Shown here: positions 8,613 through 16,845 of the stretch, in pieces
Layout of the letters: the number at the start of each line of letters is the position of its first letter
Position numbering within the stretch: position 1 is the first letter of the stretch
Origin: LVI-A0039 sp033105485
Lineage (GTDB): Bacteria; Bacillota_I; Bacilli_A; UBA3375
Direction of reading: 5' to 3'
Assembly (NCBI GenBank): GCA_033105485.1
Contig: CP136956.1
Span: forward strand, 620,001-684,000
DNA: 64,000 nucleotides
Program-made: the position numbers and the translations under genes
Notes under the pieces: model-generated
The model's database searches: none
What the model was told of the DNA's origin: nothing
The model's input: the letters and a program-made list of their open reading frames with translations, nothing else

Positions 8613-9612
8613 CTTTATTACCTACCGCTTCAATTGTACTCGTAATTGTGTCTTTAACTGAACTTTGTATTATCTTGACATCATAACCTTCTAAGTTATA
8701 CTCAGTTAAAGTTTCCTTAATTGAGTTTAGCTCATGATCGGTAATATATGTACCAACAACAATTAGAGTTACTTGCTTACTATCATAATCAATTTCAGTA
8801 CTTACTACCTTACGACTATCACTTTCAATTTGGTTCATAACAAGTGCCGATACATTACTATTTACAACTTGTGATTCAATTAATGTGAATGACGAAATTA
8901 AACTCGGAATGATAATTACTAATAAAGCAATTTGTAATTGACGTCGATTTCGCTTATCTGTTGTAAAACTCTCAATATCAAACTTACGCATCCCAATTAA
9001 TATAACCCCAACTGTACTTGCAATAATAATAATAAAGATTGCATTAATTGCAAATAGATAAAAAGCACCAATTGCATATTGGAAATTAAAGTGGGCAATT
9101 CCAAATCCTACTGTTGCTAACGGTGGCATAAGTGCTGTTGCAATCGCAACTCCAGGAATTACATTGGACTTCTCAGCACGCGTAACACCAATGATTCCAG
9201 CTAATCCCCCGAAGATGGCAATTAAAACATCCCAGAACGTCGGGCTTGTTCTACTAATTATTTCAGCTGTAGCTTGGTTTAATGGTGATATTAAAAAGTA
9301 GATTGTTGAACTACCAATCGCGATTAATACTTGGATTACAAATAACTTAATCGCCTTCTTCAACATATCTTTGTTACCGCTTGCAAATGAGAATCCAATT
9401 GTTTGAATTGGCCCCATTAGTGGTGAGATTAGCATTGCTCCAATCACGACTGCAGTTGAACCAACATTTAGTCCAATTGAGGCGATTACAATTGCACACA
9501 TTAAAATGAATGCTTCCGGTGTATTAAATACTAAATTCGCTTTCATATCTGCATAAACTTTTTGCGGGCTTGCACTCCCTTTTTTTATACTTAAAAAATC
9601 TGTTAATTTCAT
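8605..9612 (-). CDS. DUF389 (TIGR00341-type) membrane protein
   Basis: 335-residue membrane protein. 'YADMKANLVFNTPEAFILMCAIVIASIGLNVGSTAVVIGAMLISPLMGPI' and 'GVAIATALMPPLATVGFGIA' are the conserved DUF389 blocks with glycine/proline-rich helices; a small soluble domain follows. The molecular function of the family is not established. I use the ATG at 9612 because GGAG is 5 nt upstream. A longer frame to 9699 would overlap the divergent channel gene and its promoter region. Confidence 0.88.
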   Translation of the reverse strand: MKLTDFLSIKKGSASPQKVYADMKANLVFNTPEAFILMCAIVIASIGLNVGSTAVVIGAMLISPLMGPIQTIGFSFASGNKDMLKKAIKLFVIQVLIAIGSSTIYFLISPLNQATAEIISRTSPTFWDVLIAIFGGLAGIIGVTRAEKSNVIPGVAIATALMPPLATVGFGIAHFNFQYAIGAFYLFAINAIFIIIIASTVGVILIGMRKFDIESFTTDKRNRRQLQIALLVIIIPSLISSFTLIESQVVNSNVSALVMNQIESDSRKVVSTEIDYDSKQVTLIVVGTYITDHELNSIKETLTEYNLEGYDVKIIQSSVKDTITSTIEAVGNKDE

Positions 9613-9631
9613 TTTACTCCTATATAATGAC

Positions 9632-9678
9632 AAGTATAGCAACAAATTTTTATTATGTGGTAGTTTTTTGCTATACTT
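9632..9678. promoter_or_regulatory. Divergent promoter region with 11-bp inverted repeat
   Basis: AAGTATAGCAA (9632-9642) and its exact complement TTGCTATACTT (9668-9678) flank 25 nt. Each arm contains TATACT, a plausible -10 box, one for the DUF389 gene (minus) and one for the channel gene (plus). Confidence 0.55.
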
Positions 9679-9693
9679 AAATAAAGGGGGATT

Positions 9694-10467
9694 ATGCATA
9701 AACTTTATAACCTAGTAAAGCCACTATTTTTTGGAACTACAAATACGATTATGACTTTTGCAGCTTTAGTTCCTTTAGTTACTATTAATAACCCATATAT
9801 CATCGATTTTCACGGTTTTACAATTCACTTAGATATGCTATTCTTTACATACTTTTTAATTGAATTCATTATTAGATTTAAGGACCGAACATTACATGGC
9901 ATCTATATGTATTTTGACATTGCAGCCTTAATATCTTTCTTGCCATTCTTTAATATCTTCCGTTTACTATTACTAGCAAGATTATTTAGTGCGGCATTTA
10001 GAGTTAAAGGGGTTGCGTTATTAGCAAGTATTATCAAAGAGAATTTATTCTTATTCCAAAGTATCTTCTATATCGCAATTATCTATATGTTTATTACTAG
10101 TGTTATTGTCTTCAATATCGAGCCCGAGACTTTTGATAACAATTATCTACTTGCTTTCTATTGGTCAGGTATTACTTTAACAACCGTAGGGTATGGGGAT
10201 ATTTACCCAATTACCCCAGTCGGTCAAGCAGTATCACTTATATCCTCATTTTTAGGAATCGGAATAATTGCGCTTCCAACTGGAGTTATTAGTTCTAACT
10301 TTATTACTAAGATTAAACAGTATGAACAAAGTTTAGATACAAAACCTAAAGAGCATTATTCTAGCCGTGATAAGCGTAATATTAAAATAATTAATAAACC
10401 AGAAATCGATGCATATCAAAAGAAATTAAAAGAGAACTATTATAAACAAAAAACTAGCAAGAAATAA
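9694..10467 (+). CDS. Voltage-gated-type potassium channel
   Basis: 257-residue membrane protein. 'AFYWSGITLTTVGYGDIYPITPVGQ' contains the pore helix and K+ selectivity filter TVGYGD (about residues 161-166), flanked by S5- and S6-like helices. The N-terminal half has further helices with an arginine-bearing segment ('IFRLLLLARLFSAAFRVKG') in the S4 position, so this is a compact six-helix KvAP-like channel. The tail is basic and cytoplasmic with no RCK domain. GGGGG lies 5 nt before the ATG. It is divergent from the DUF389 gene. Confidence 0.9.
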   Translation: MHKLYNLVKPLFFGTTNTIMTFAALVPLVTINNPYIIDFHGFTIHLDMLFFTYFLIEFIIRFKDRTLHGIYMYFDIAALISFLPFFNIFRLLLLARLFSAAFRVKGVALLASIIKENLFLFQSIFYIAIIYMFITSVIVFNIEPETFDNNYLLAFYWSGITLTTVGYGDIYPITPVGQAVSLISSFLGIGIIALPTGVISSNFITKIKQYEQSLDTKPKEHYSSRDKRNIKIINKPEIDAYQKKLKENYYKQKTSKK

Positions 10468-10485
10468 TCTTGCTAGTTATCTTTT
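10453..10485. terminator. Bidirectional terminator between channel and pirin genes
   Basis: Perfect arms ACTAGCAAG (10453-10461) and CTTGCTAGT (10469-10477), followed on the plus strand by TATCTTTTT and on the minus strand by a T-run. It overlaps the stop codons of both converging genes. Confidence 0.85.
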
Positions 10486-11175
10486 TACCATTTCAATAAT
10501 AAATAAATGAGAATCTGTTACTGCTTTAATCTTAATATCTTCTTCGATTATTTCTAAAGCATCGCGTGCGTTTAAATTAACATCATTAATAATTGACATT
10601 CCTTCTAATTGAACTAAATAAGCTTGGCGATCAGCTCTTACCGGATAATCAATTTCCTGACCTTCTTCTAAATAGGTTACATCAATACTTACATCTTGGT
10701 AAATTTTAATCGGTGCATTACTATTCACATTACCAGCTAGTTTAAACCAATTATTGATACGTAAGTCCCAATCAAAGCTTGCATCACCATAATCTGGCTT
10801 ATATCCTTCTCGATCCGGATAAATCCAAATTTGGATAAGTCTTAAGATTTCATCTCCAAAGTTGTGTTCACTATGACTAACTCCTGTTCCCGCACTCATG
10901 TATTGAATCTCTCCACGTTTAATTACGCATTTGTTTCCCATATTATCTTCATGTGTTAATTCCCCATCAATTACATATGTAAGAATTTCCATATCCTTAT
11001 GAGGGTGCATATCAAATCCCTGTCCACTTGCAATCAAATCGTCATTTAAAACACGTAAGTCACCAAAATTTATATTTGATGGGTTGTAGTAATTTGAGAA
11101 TGAAAAGTGAAATTTACTCTTTAACCAGCCAAGGTCACTACCACCCATTTTATCTGCATATATTTTCTTTAACAT
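10477..11175 (-). CDS. Pirin-family protein (YhhW-like bicupin)
   Basis: 232-residue cytoplasmic bicupin. 'GFDMHPHKDMEILTYVIDGEL' and 'GTGVSHSEHN' supply the His/His/His/Glu metal ligands of pirins such as YhhW, which has quercetin 2,3-dioxygenase activity. The C-terminal cupin is present but lacks ligands, as usual. AGGAGG precedes the ATG. A degenerate paralogue without the ligands lies at 33999-34619. The physiological substrate is unknown. Confidence 0.88.
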   Translation of the reverse strand: MLKKIYADKMGGSDLGWLKSKFHFSFSNYYNPSNINFGDLRVLNDDLIASGQGFDMHPHKDMEILTYVIDGELTHEDNMGNKCVIKRGEIQYMSAGTGVSHSEHNFGDEILRLIQIWIYPDREGYKPDYGDASFDWDLRINNWFKLAGNVNSNAPIKIYQDVSIDVTYLEEGQEIDYPVRADRQAYLVQLEGMSIINDVNLNARDALEIIEEDIKIKAVTDSHLFIIEMVKR

Positions 11176-11350
11176 ACTACCTCCTTATACCTTAAGGATA
11201 CCACTGATTACTACTAATTTCTAATATCCACATATAGATAATTGTGTCTAGCATTTTAGTTAATATGTTGTTAATAAAATCAAATACAATTTTTAAGTGC
11301 GTATCAAAAATAGTTACAACTACATGATAAAATTGAGTAAAGGAGAGACT

Positions 11351-11776
11351 ATGGACAAATTAAGACATTTAACAAAATTACAATTTGATGTTACTCAAAA
11401 CAAAGCGACTGAACCACCTTTTGATAATGAGTACAATGCTAATTTTAAACCGGGTATCTATGTAGATATTATTACTAAGAAGCCATTATTTATTTCAAGT
11501 GACAAATTTGAGTCTGGCTGTGGTTGGCCATCATTTTCAAAGCCAATAGATGACTCAGTTGTAACTTACAAAGATGATTATAGTTTTGGAATGACTAGAA
11601 CAGAAGTTATTGCTAAAAATAGCAACTCGCACTTAGGTCATGTCTTCCCCGACGCTCCTGCCCACTTAGGCGGAATTCGTTATTGTATCAATAGTGCTGC
11701 CCTTGAATTCATTCCCCTTGAAGAAATGGAAGCTCGTGGTTATGGTCAATTTATAAACTTAATAGACAAAAAATAA
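11351..11776 (+). CDS. msrB: Peptide methionine-R-sulfoxide reductase MsrB
   Basis: 141-residue enzyme that reduces methionine-R-sulfoxide in oxidised proteins. Family blocks are 'ESGCGWPSFSKPI', 'GHLGHVFPDAP'-type 'SHLGHVFPDAPAHLGG' and 'RYCINSAALEF', where Cys of RYC is catalytic. The two structural Zn CxxC pairs of many MsrBs are missing (the first position reads 'YVDIITKKPLF'), so this is the zinc-free type. The start is the ATG at 11351, with AAAGGAGAG in front. Confidence 0.93.
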   Translation: MDKLRHLTKLQFDVTQNKATEPPFDNEYNANFKPGIYVDIITKKPLFISSDKFESGCGWPSFSKPIDDSVVTYKDDYSFGMTRTEVIAKNSNSHLGHVFPDAPAHLGGIRYCINSAALEFIPLEEMEARGYGQFINLIDKK

Positions 11777-11803
11777 AGATGGAATAATTTCCATCTTTTT
11801 TAC
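11775..11803. terminator. Terminator after msrB
   Basis: AAAGATGGAA (11775-11784) pairs with TTCCATCTTT (11789-11798), followed by TTTT on the plus strand; the opposite strand also shows T residues. Confidence 0.8.
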
Positions 11804-11842
11804 TAAAGACGGCAATCTTCAGCTTTAAGTATTAAATATTTT

Positions 11843-12544
11843 TTAGTTATTAATTAGTTCCGATAGGTTCGAAACACACATTTGTAAAATTTTTTTATTT
11901 GTTGCAAGTGGAGTTAAATCTAGTGTTGGTGTATAACCAAGTTGCTCACACTTGTTTTTTATAATTACTTCAATATCATGTTTAGCATGATATGCGCTTG
12001 TAATCATAAGTGGTTTTATTAAAACCTTTTTGCTATATAAGTTTTCACTTATTACACTATCAATGTCTGATTTTAAAGTTGTAACATAGTTATTACTTTC
12101 ACTTAAGATATCATTTAACATCTGATAGTCACTATTGTTAATTGTATTCCCATGACCAATATGTAAAGTTGTTATATCCTTTTCAATGATTGCTTCAGCC
12201 AAATTATAGATATTTGATTTATCAAGTAAATACTTCGTACTTTTGACTTTGTTATCTGTATCAACTTTAGCAATTGTATCTAATATACGCTTATACTCTT
12301 CTCCATCCATCATATTAGTGATTAAGACATAAATATGCTCATTATTGTAGTTACTGGCCAAACACTGCTCAAAGCTAACTAGTGGCGTTCCACGCCTTAC
12401 CATTGTTTCAAGTACATGTTTAGAATAATATGCTTCTGTTACACTATGGTCTGGAAAAGATGATTTTATGTAGTCAGTCATTACTTTGGTTTGTGATTCA
12501 TTTACTTCTTTGAAACTACTACCATGATATAAACAAATAATCAT
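11843..12544 (-). CDS. cbiK: CbiK-type sirohydrochlorin chelatase
   Basis: 233-residue class II chelatase. 'YHGSSFKE' at the N-terminus, 'TLHIGHGN...NSDYQMLNDIL' and 'PLMITSAYHAKHDI' match CbiK, including the two active-site His. CbiK proteins insert Co2+ or Fe2+ into sirohydrochlorin. Placed directly after asrABC (TAATG overlap with asrC), it most likely makes siroheme for the sulfite reductase, i.e. acts as a ferrochelatase. That is inference from context. Confidence 0.82.
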   Translation of the reverse strand: MIICLYHGSSFKEVNESQTKVMTDYIKSSFPDHSVTEAYYSKHVLETMVRRGTPLVSFEQCLASNYNNEHIYVLITNMMDGEEYKRILDTIAKVDTDNKVKSTKYLLDKSNIYNLAEAIIEKDITTLHIGHGNTINNSDYQMLNDILSESNNYVTTLKSDIDSVISENLYSKKVLIKPLMITSAYHAKHDIEVIIKNKCEQLGYTPTLDLTPLATNKKILQMCVSNLSELINN

Positions 12545-13548
12545 TATTGACAACCACGGTTTGACTGATTTGCTTGTTCACGTTTTGGATAATGAACTCC
12601 ACTCCAGTTAATTGTTTCACGAACAATTGTTGCATCACCTAAGTTTACATCTTTTAGAGCCCACTTTTTATATTCAGCAAATCCTGTACGGTCAACGATA
12701 TAACCGATATGTTCTTTTGGTAATGTACGATCAATATATTCATTTACATAATCATATGTATTAGTAATGATTTTAATAATTGATTCTTCATCAGCCCAAA
12801 TTAAAAAGTCTTCAGCTAAACGAGGATTCTTTTTACCAGTACGTCCCATTAGTGCAAGACGGTAGTATTTCTTTGGACTACGTTGCCAAGCACCTGCTGG
12901 ACAAACACGTACACATTCTCCACATCCGATACATAAGTTAGGATCACGAACTGGCTTTCCATTTTTCATTTCAATTGCACCAGTACTCACTCGTGTACAA
13001 CGTTTAAAACAAGCCTGGCATGAAATACAACGGTCTGACTTTAGTTCCGGCATTGCCATCCCAGTAATCCCAAAATCATGCATACGAATCTTTTGACAAT
13101 CATTTGGACAACCAGTAATTGCAATTTTGAAGTGGAAGTCATTTGGGAACACTGCCTTTTCAATCTTACGCGCTAAGTCAGTAGTATTGAAAGCAGCATT
13201 AGGACATACTTGATTTCCAATACAAGATGCAATATTACGCGTACCTGCTGCACTATAACCGCGGTCCCCATCATTTTGATTGATTTCTAATCCTTCAATT
13301 AAAGCTTGAACCTCTTCATTACAAGCATCCATGTTCGCCCATGGAATACCTAAAATTTCAAAACCTTGTCTTGTTGTAATGTGAACTTCACCATTACCAT
13401 ATTTTTCAGCAATTAAAGCTACTTTAGCTAATAAATTAGCTGGAATCTTACCACCCGGAACGCGGACACGTAAGGCAGTTAAATTACGGTCTTTTGTTAC
13501 ACGAAATGCATTCTTAGTAACTTTTTTTCTATTAATATCTACACTCAT
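12544..13548 (-). CDS. asrC: Anaerobic sulfite reductase subunit C (siroheme subunit)
   Basis: 334-residue catalytic subunit. The N-terminal half is the ferredoxin-like nitrite/sulfite reductase repeat ('EVHITTRQGFEI'). 'SCIGNQVCPNAAF' and 'ITGCPNDCQK' give the four Cys that hold the [4Fe-4S]-siroheme centre. Two ferredoxin motifs follow ('CISCQACFKRC' and 'CIGCGECVRVCPAGA'). It reduces sulfite to sulfide with electrons from AsrB/AsrA. asrC homologues may also take nitrite, relevant beside a nitrate reductase. ATG has GGAG upstream. Confidence 0.95.
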   Translation of the reverse strand: MSVDINRKKVTKNAFRVTKDRNLTALRVRVPGGKIPANLLAKVALIAEKYGNGEVHITTRQGFEILGIPWANMDACNEEVQALIEGLEINQNDGDRGYSAAGTRNIASCIGNQVCPNAAFNTTDLARKIEKAVFPNDFHFKIAITGCPNDCQKIRMHDFGITGMAMPELKSDRCISCQACFKRCTRVSTGAIEMKNGKPVRDPNLCIGCGECVRVCPAGAWQRSPKKYYRLALMGRTGKKNPRLAEDFLIWADEESIIKIITNTYDYVNEYIDRTLPKEHIGYIVDRTGFAEYKKWALKDVNLGDATIVRETINWSGVHYPKREQANQSNRGCQ

Positions 13549-13558
13549 TGTCCATCTC

Positions 13559-14359
13559 CTAATCTAATAATTTCTTTCCTTTGGTATAGCTAAACACAGG
13601 TCCTTCTAAACAAACATAAGTTTCATCAATCTTACAGTGTCCACACTTTCCAACTGCACAACTCATGTTACGTTCAAAACTAACTACAATATCTTCATCT
13701 GAAACACCATGTTTGCTAAGTTCTAAACATGCAAAGTGCATCATGATAGGTGGTCCAACTACAACTACTACTAAGTTATTAATATCAACTTTAGCTAGTG
13801 TACTTTCGATATATTTAGTAACTAGCCCTTCATTCATTGTTGGATCTTCATCTACATTTTTATCTAATGTAATAATTACATCAGAGTTAGTTTGTTGCCA
13901 AGTTCTTACTTCATCTAAGAATAAAACACCTTTGTTATCCCTGAAACCAGAGATAAGGTGGAAGTTTTCATTTCCAATAAAGTGACTTACAATTGGACGT
14001 ACTGGAGCAAGTCCACTACCACCTGAGATTACAATTAAGTCTTTACCTTCGTACTTATCTAATTCAAACGTAGTTCCAAATGGACCACGTAAGAAGAAAT
14101 AGTCTCCTACTTCAAGTTCAAATAATTTATTCGTTACTTTACCAACTTTACGGATTAAAAACTCGATAGTTTTATCTTGTTTATTAATTTTCGTAATTGA
14201 TAGTGGTGCCTCTCCAACCATTGGGATTGAAATTTGAATAAATTGACCGGGATTACACTCATCTGCACGCTCGAATTCAACTTCAAATAACCATTCAATA
14301 TCTTGTAATTTTGTTATCTTTTTAATCGCATGTTTTGTCGGCATATAAATATTATTCAT
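13559..14359 (-). CDS. asrB: Anaerobic sulfite reductase subunit B (FAD/NAD(P)H)
   Basis: 266-residue ferredoxin-NADP reductase-like subunit. It has a FAD-binding barrel ('FIQISIPMVGEAPLSI', 'LRGPFGTTF'), an NAD-binding lobe ('LIVISGGSGLAPVRPI') and a C-terminal [2Fe-2S] site 'CAVGKCGHCKIDETYVCLEGPVF', as in dihydroorotate dehydrogenase B electron-transfer subunits. It passes NADH electrons to AsrA/AsrC. The ATG at 14359 overlaps the end of asrA by 8 nt and uses a GGGGGGG ribosome site lying inside asrA. Confidence 0.95.
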   Translation of the reverse strand: MNNIYMPTKHAIKKITKLQDIEWLFEVEFERADECNPGQFIQISIPMVGEAPLSITKINKQDKTIEFLIRKVGKVTNKLFELEVGDYFFLRGPFGTTFELDKYEGKDLIVISGGSGLAPVRPIVSHFIGNENFHLISGFRDNKGVLFLDEVRTWQQTNSDVIITLDKNVDEDPTMNEGLVTKYIESTLAKVDINNLVVVVVGPPIMMHFACLELSKHGVSDEDIVVSFERNMSCAVGKCGHCKIDETYVCLEGPVFSYTKGKKLLD

Positions 14360-15347
14360 CACGCCCCCCCACTTCATTACTTAGTTTATTAATTTGTGCA
14401 GAGAATGAAATTAACTCTGGACATACATCATCACAACGTCCACAACCAACACACATATCATAACCAAAACGCTTATTAAAGTCATTAACTTTGTGCATTA
14501 ATTTAAAGCGCATACGTTCACCATTTTTCTCACGGAAGTTATGACCTCCAGCCATCGAACTAAATCCATCAACCATACAACTAGCCATTACACGTTTACG
14601 CTCACCAGTTGTATTAGACTCATCATAACTAATATCTTGAGTTGTAAAACAAGAACACGTCGGACATACGAAGTTACATGAACCACAACCAATACATCTA
14701 GTGTTGTATTCATCCCAAATATCTGAGTCAATAACATCACTTAAATTAACTAATTTAGGTAATTTAACTTCATTTTGGTTTTCTGTTACGTGGTCTAAAA
14801 TAAAGTCACTATCATTGTCACCAAATACATCAAAACGATCATCTTTAACATCTACATTAACTGTATCACCGTTTAAGTTGATACCAATCTGATATTGATC
14901 TGTCGTATTAGTCCCAAACGCGGTACAAAAACAGCTATCAAAACCAGTTTTACAACCGATTACAGCAAATGATAATAAATCTCTTAAACGCTTATAGTAA
15001 ACATCCATATATTTATTATTTAAGTAGATTTCGTCTAAACGCTTAAATGCATGTAAATCACAACTTCTTAAAAATACAATTACTGGACGATTGTCATACC
15101 CAGCTTCAATAATTTCTCCATCTCTAAAATGGAACAATGTTTGGTTCATCGGTGTAGCAATCTCTTTTGCACTGAAGTTACTTTTTACACTAAAGTCTAA
15201 CATTGAAAAGTCATCTACAACCTCATAGTAAACTAAATCAGTATCTGAGTAACGCCCTCGCTTTTCATGCCTAACTGGACCAAAGAAACGATAGTCTTTA
15301 GCTAACTCATTAATACTATTAACAAATTGATTATAATTTAATTCCAT
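14352..15347 (-). CDS. asrA: Anaerobic sulfite reductase subunit A (ferredoxin-type)
   Basis: 331-residue electron-transfer subunit with two [4Fe-4S] motifs near the C-terminus ('CIGCGSCNFVCPTCSCF' and 'CVGCGRCDDVCPEL'). The N-terminal domain contains 'VFLRSCDLHAFKRLDEIYL' and 'CKTGFDSCFCTAFGT', typical of AsrA and hydrogenase beta-like subunits. AAGGAGG precedes the ATG. It is the first gene of asrABC-cbiK. Two dyads lie upstream, toward the divergent Rrf2 regulator. Confidence 0.95.
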   Translation of the reverse strand: MELNYNQFVNSINELAKDYRFFGPVRHEKRGRYSDTDLVYYEVVDDFSMLDFSVKSNFSAKEIATPMNQTLFHFRDGEIIEAGYDNRPVIVFLRSCDLHAFKRLDEIYLNNKYMDVYYKRLRDLLSFAVIGCKTGFDSCFCTAFGTNTTDQYQIGINLNGDTVNVDVKDDRFDVFGDNDSDFILDHVTENQNEVKLPKLVNLSDVIDSDIWDEYNTRCIGCGSCNFVCPTCSCFTTQDISYDESNTTGERKRVMASCMVDGFSSMAGGHNFREKNGERMRFKLMHKVNDFNKRFGYDMCVGCGRCDDVCPELISFSAQINKLSNEVGGRDE

Positions 15348-15361
15348 ACTCCTCCTTATTA

Positions 15362-15380
15362 TAGGTAAATTAATTACCTA
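15362..15380. promoter_or_regulatory. Operator-like dyad upstream of asrA
   Basis: Perfect inverted repeat TAGGTAAATTAATTACCTA (7-bp arms, 5-nt spacer), 15 nt before the asrA ATG. A 16/19 match lies upstream of focA (19559-19577). It is probably the site of the adjacent Rrf2 regulator; that link is inferred. Confidence 0.6.
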
Positions 15381-15407
15381 TTTATTTTAACAAATAATCG
15401 TAAACCC

Positions 15408-15424
15408 TTGGAAAATTTTTCCAA
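15408..15424. promoter_or_regulatory. Second dyad in the asrA/Rrf2 intergenic region
   Basis: Perfect palindrome TTGGAAAATTTTTCCAA with 8-bp arms around one base. It lies between the divergent asrA and Rrf2 genes and may be an activator or autoregulatory site. Confidence 0.5.
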
Positions 15425-15482
15425 TATATTGGTGTTTTAATTTTAGATATTGAGATGGCAAAAGCTATGTTATAATATATCT

Positions 15483-15881
15483 ATGCAAATTAAGAAGAAA
15501 ACACACTATACAATGAAGGTGCTTATCCATTTAGCTCTTCATTCTAAACAAAGCGATCAATTATTAGATATTAAAAATGTATCTGATGAACTTGATATCG
15601 CATATGAACATACTCGTAAAATTGTTCAAGATTTAGTAAAATTAGATGTAATAAAAAGCGTCCGTGGTCGTAATGGAGGAATTAAGTTAGCACAGGATAC
15701 AACTGATATTCATATCTATGACTTAATCTTAGCAATTGAAGAAGTTAAAATGGAAGACTTTAAACATGATTGTGCAAACTGTAATATGCCTGCTGATTGT
15801 AAATTTAGACATATGTTAAAAGAGCAATACAAAGCTTTTTACAAATCATTCGAAGGTACTTACTTATCTGATATCATGTAA
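15483..15881 (+). CDS. Rrf2-family Fe-S regulator, NsrR-like
   Basis: 132-residue winged-helix regulator. 'MQIKKKTHYTMKVLIHLALH', 'VSDELDIAYEHTRKIVQDL' (recognition helix) and 'VRGRNGGIKLA' match NsrR. Three Cys in 'CANCNMPADCKF' (C-x2-C-x5-C) are candidate [Fe-S] ligands. NsrR proteins sense nitric oxide and repress NO/nitrite-stress genes. Its position opposite asrABC and near nitrate reduction genes fits that role. No ribosome site precedes the ATG at 15483, and a TATAAT box ends only 6 nt upstream, so the mRNA may be leaderless. Confidence 0.82.
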   Translation: MQIKKKTHYTMKVLIHLALHSKQSDQLLDIKNVSDELDIAYEHTRKIVQDLVKLDVIKSVRGRNGGIKLAQDTTDIHIYDLILAIEEVKMEDFKHDCANCNMPADCKFRHMLKEQYKAFYKSFEGTYLSDIM

Positions 15882-15894
15882 TATACAAATATAA

Positions 15895-15924
15895 AAGGAG
15901 TGAAGACACTAGGTCTCACTCCTT
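15895..15924. terminator. Hairpin between Rrf2 and ABC genes
   Basis: AAGGAGTGA (15895-15903) pairs with TCACTCCTT (15916-15924). The minus strand has a weak TTTTATATTT tail, so it may end the minus-strand ABC operon. The remaining ~185 nt to 16110 hold only AT-rich sequence with an imperfect 'AAGTTTTAAAT' repeat. Confidence 0.45.
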
Positions 15925-16110
15925 ATCGTTATGATATGTTATTTAAAAAACTAATAATACCGCAGCATCAAGTAAGTTTTAAATACTTTTGAAACTTTAG
16001 GGTAATTAATTCAAAGTTTTAAATCTTTTTAAAACTTCAAACGACAATCAAAAGAAATATATTATTAATAAAAATGAGTCCTTAATAAACTCTTCTCAAT
16101 TTAATATAGA

Positions 16111-16845
16111 TTAGATATTAGTGATGAATGTATTTTTTCCATGGCGATTAAATTCAATATCAAATGCTAGTTTTAAATCCTGCTCACTAATTTCTGTAGC
16201 AAGTTTATCTTCGACAATTTTACCTTGCTTAAGTAAAATAACATTATCAGCAAGTCTTAGTCCATGATTGAGATCATGAATGACAATTAAGATAGTCATT
16301 TGTTCTTTATCATTAAGTTCTTTAATAAGGTTTAAGATGATTGTTTGATATTTAATATCTAAGAAAGTTGTTGGTTCATCAAGGATTAATAACCTTGGAT
16401 TATTCAGTAAGGCACTACTAATAATAATACGTTGACGTTCACCACCACTAAGATTTGAAATTAACTTATCTTTAAATTGTAAGCTATCACACTTTTCTAA
16501 ACAACTATCGATTTGCTGGTCATCTTTTGTTGTAATTTTAGATAATATTGATCTACTGCCAATTAAACTATATTTCATAAAGTCATAAACTGTAAAGTGA
16601 TCTGGAATAATTGTACTTTGCATTAGAATAGAAACATCACTCGTTTTAATAAATGGCTTACCACTAATAGTAATCTCACCACTATACTCACGCTTGTTTT
16701 TTAAAAGCAACTTAATCAAACTACTCTTACCACTACCGTTGCTCCCAAGAATTGCAGTAATCTTGCCTGCTTCTAATTTAAAGTTAATATTATCTAGAAT
16801 TTGCTTATCCGCTATTTCGTAACTTATATTTTTATACTCTAACAT
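16111..16845 (-). CDS. FecE-type ABC transporter ATP-binding protein
   Basis: 244-residue ATPase. Walker A is 'AILGSNGSGKSSL', the signature motif is 'NLSGGERQRI', Walker B is 'LLILDEPTTFLD' and the switch His is in 'VIHDLNHGLRLAD'. It powers the adjacent FecCD permease for iron-siderophore, heme or similar chelates. The start overlaps the permease gene by 14 nt, so the two are coupled. Last gene of the focA operon. Confidence 0.93.
   Translation of the reverse strand: MLEYKNISYEIADKQILDNINFKLEAGKITAILGSNGSGKSSLIKLLLKNKREYSGEITISGKPFIKTSDVSILMQSTIIPDHFTVYDFMKYSLIGSRSILSKITTKDDQQIDSCLEKCDSLQFKDKLISNLSGGERQRIIISSALLNNPRLLILDEPTTFLDIKYQTIILNLIKELNDKEQMTILIVIHDLNHGLRLADNVILLKQGKIVEDKLATEISEQDLKLAFDIEFNRHGKNTFITNI

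Noticed and set aside
9612..9699. N-terminal extension of the DUF389 protein
   Set aside because: Covers the divergent promoters and channel start; ribosome site supports 9612.
15940..16100. Imperfect AAGTTTTAAAT repeats after the Rrf2 gene
   Set aside because: Low-complexity AT sequence without symmetric arms or coding potential.
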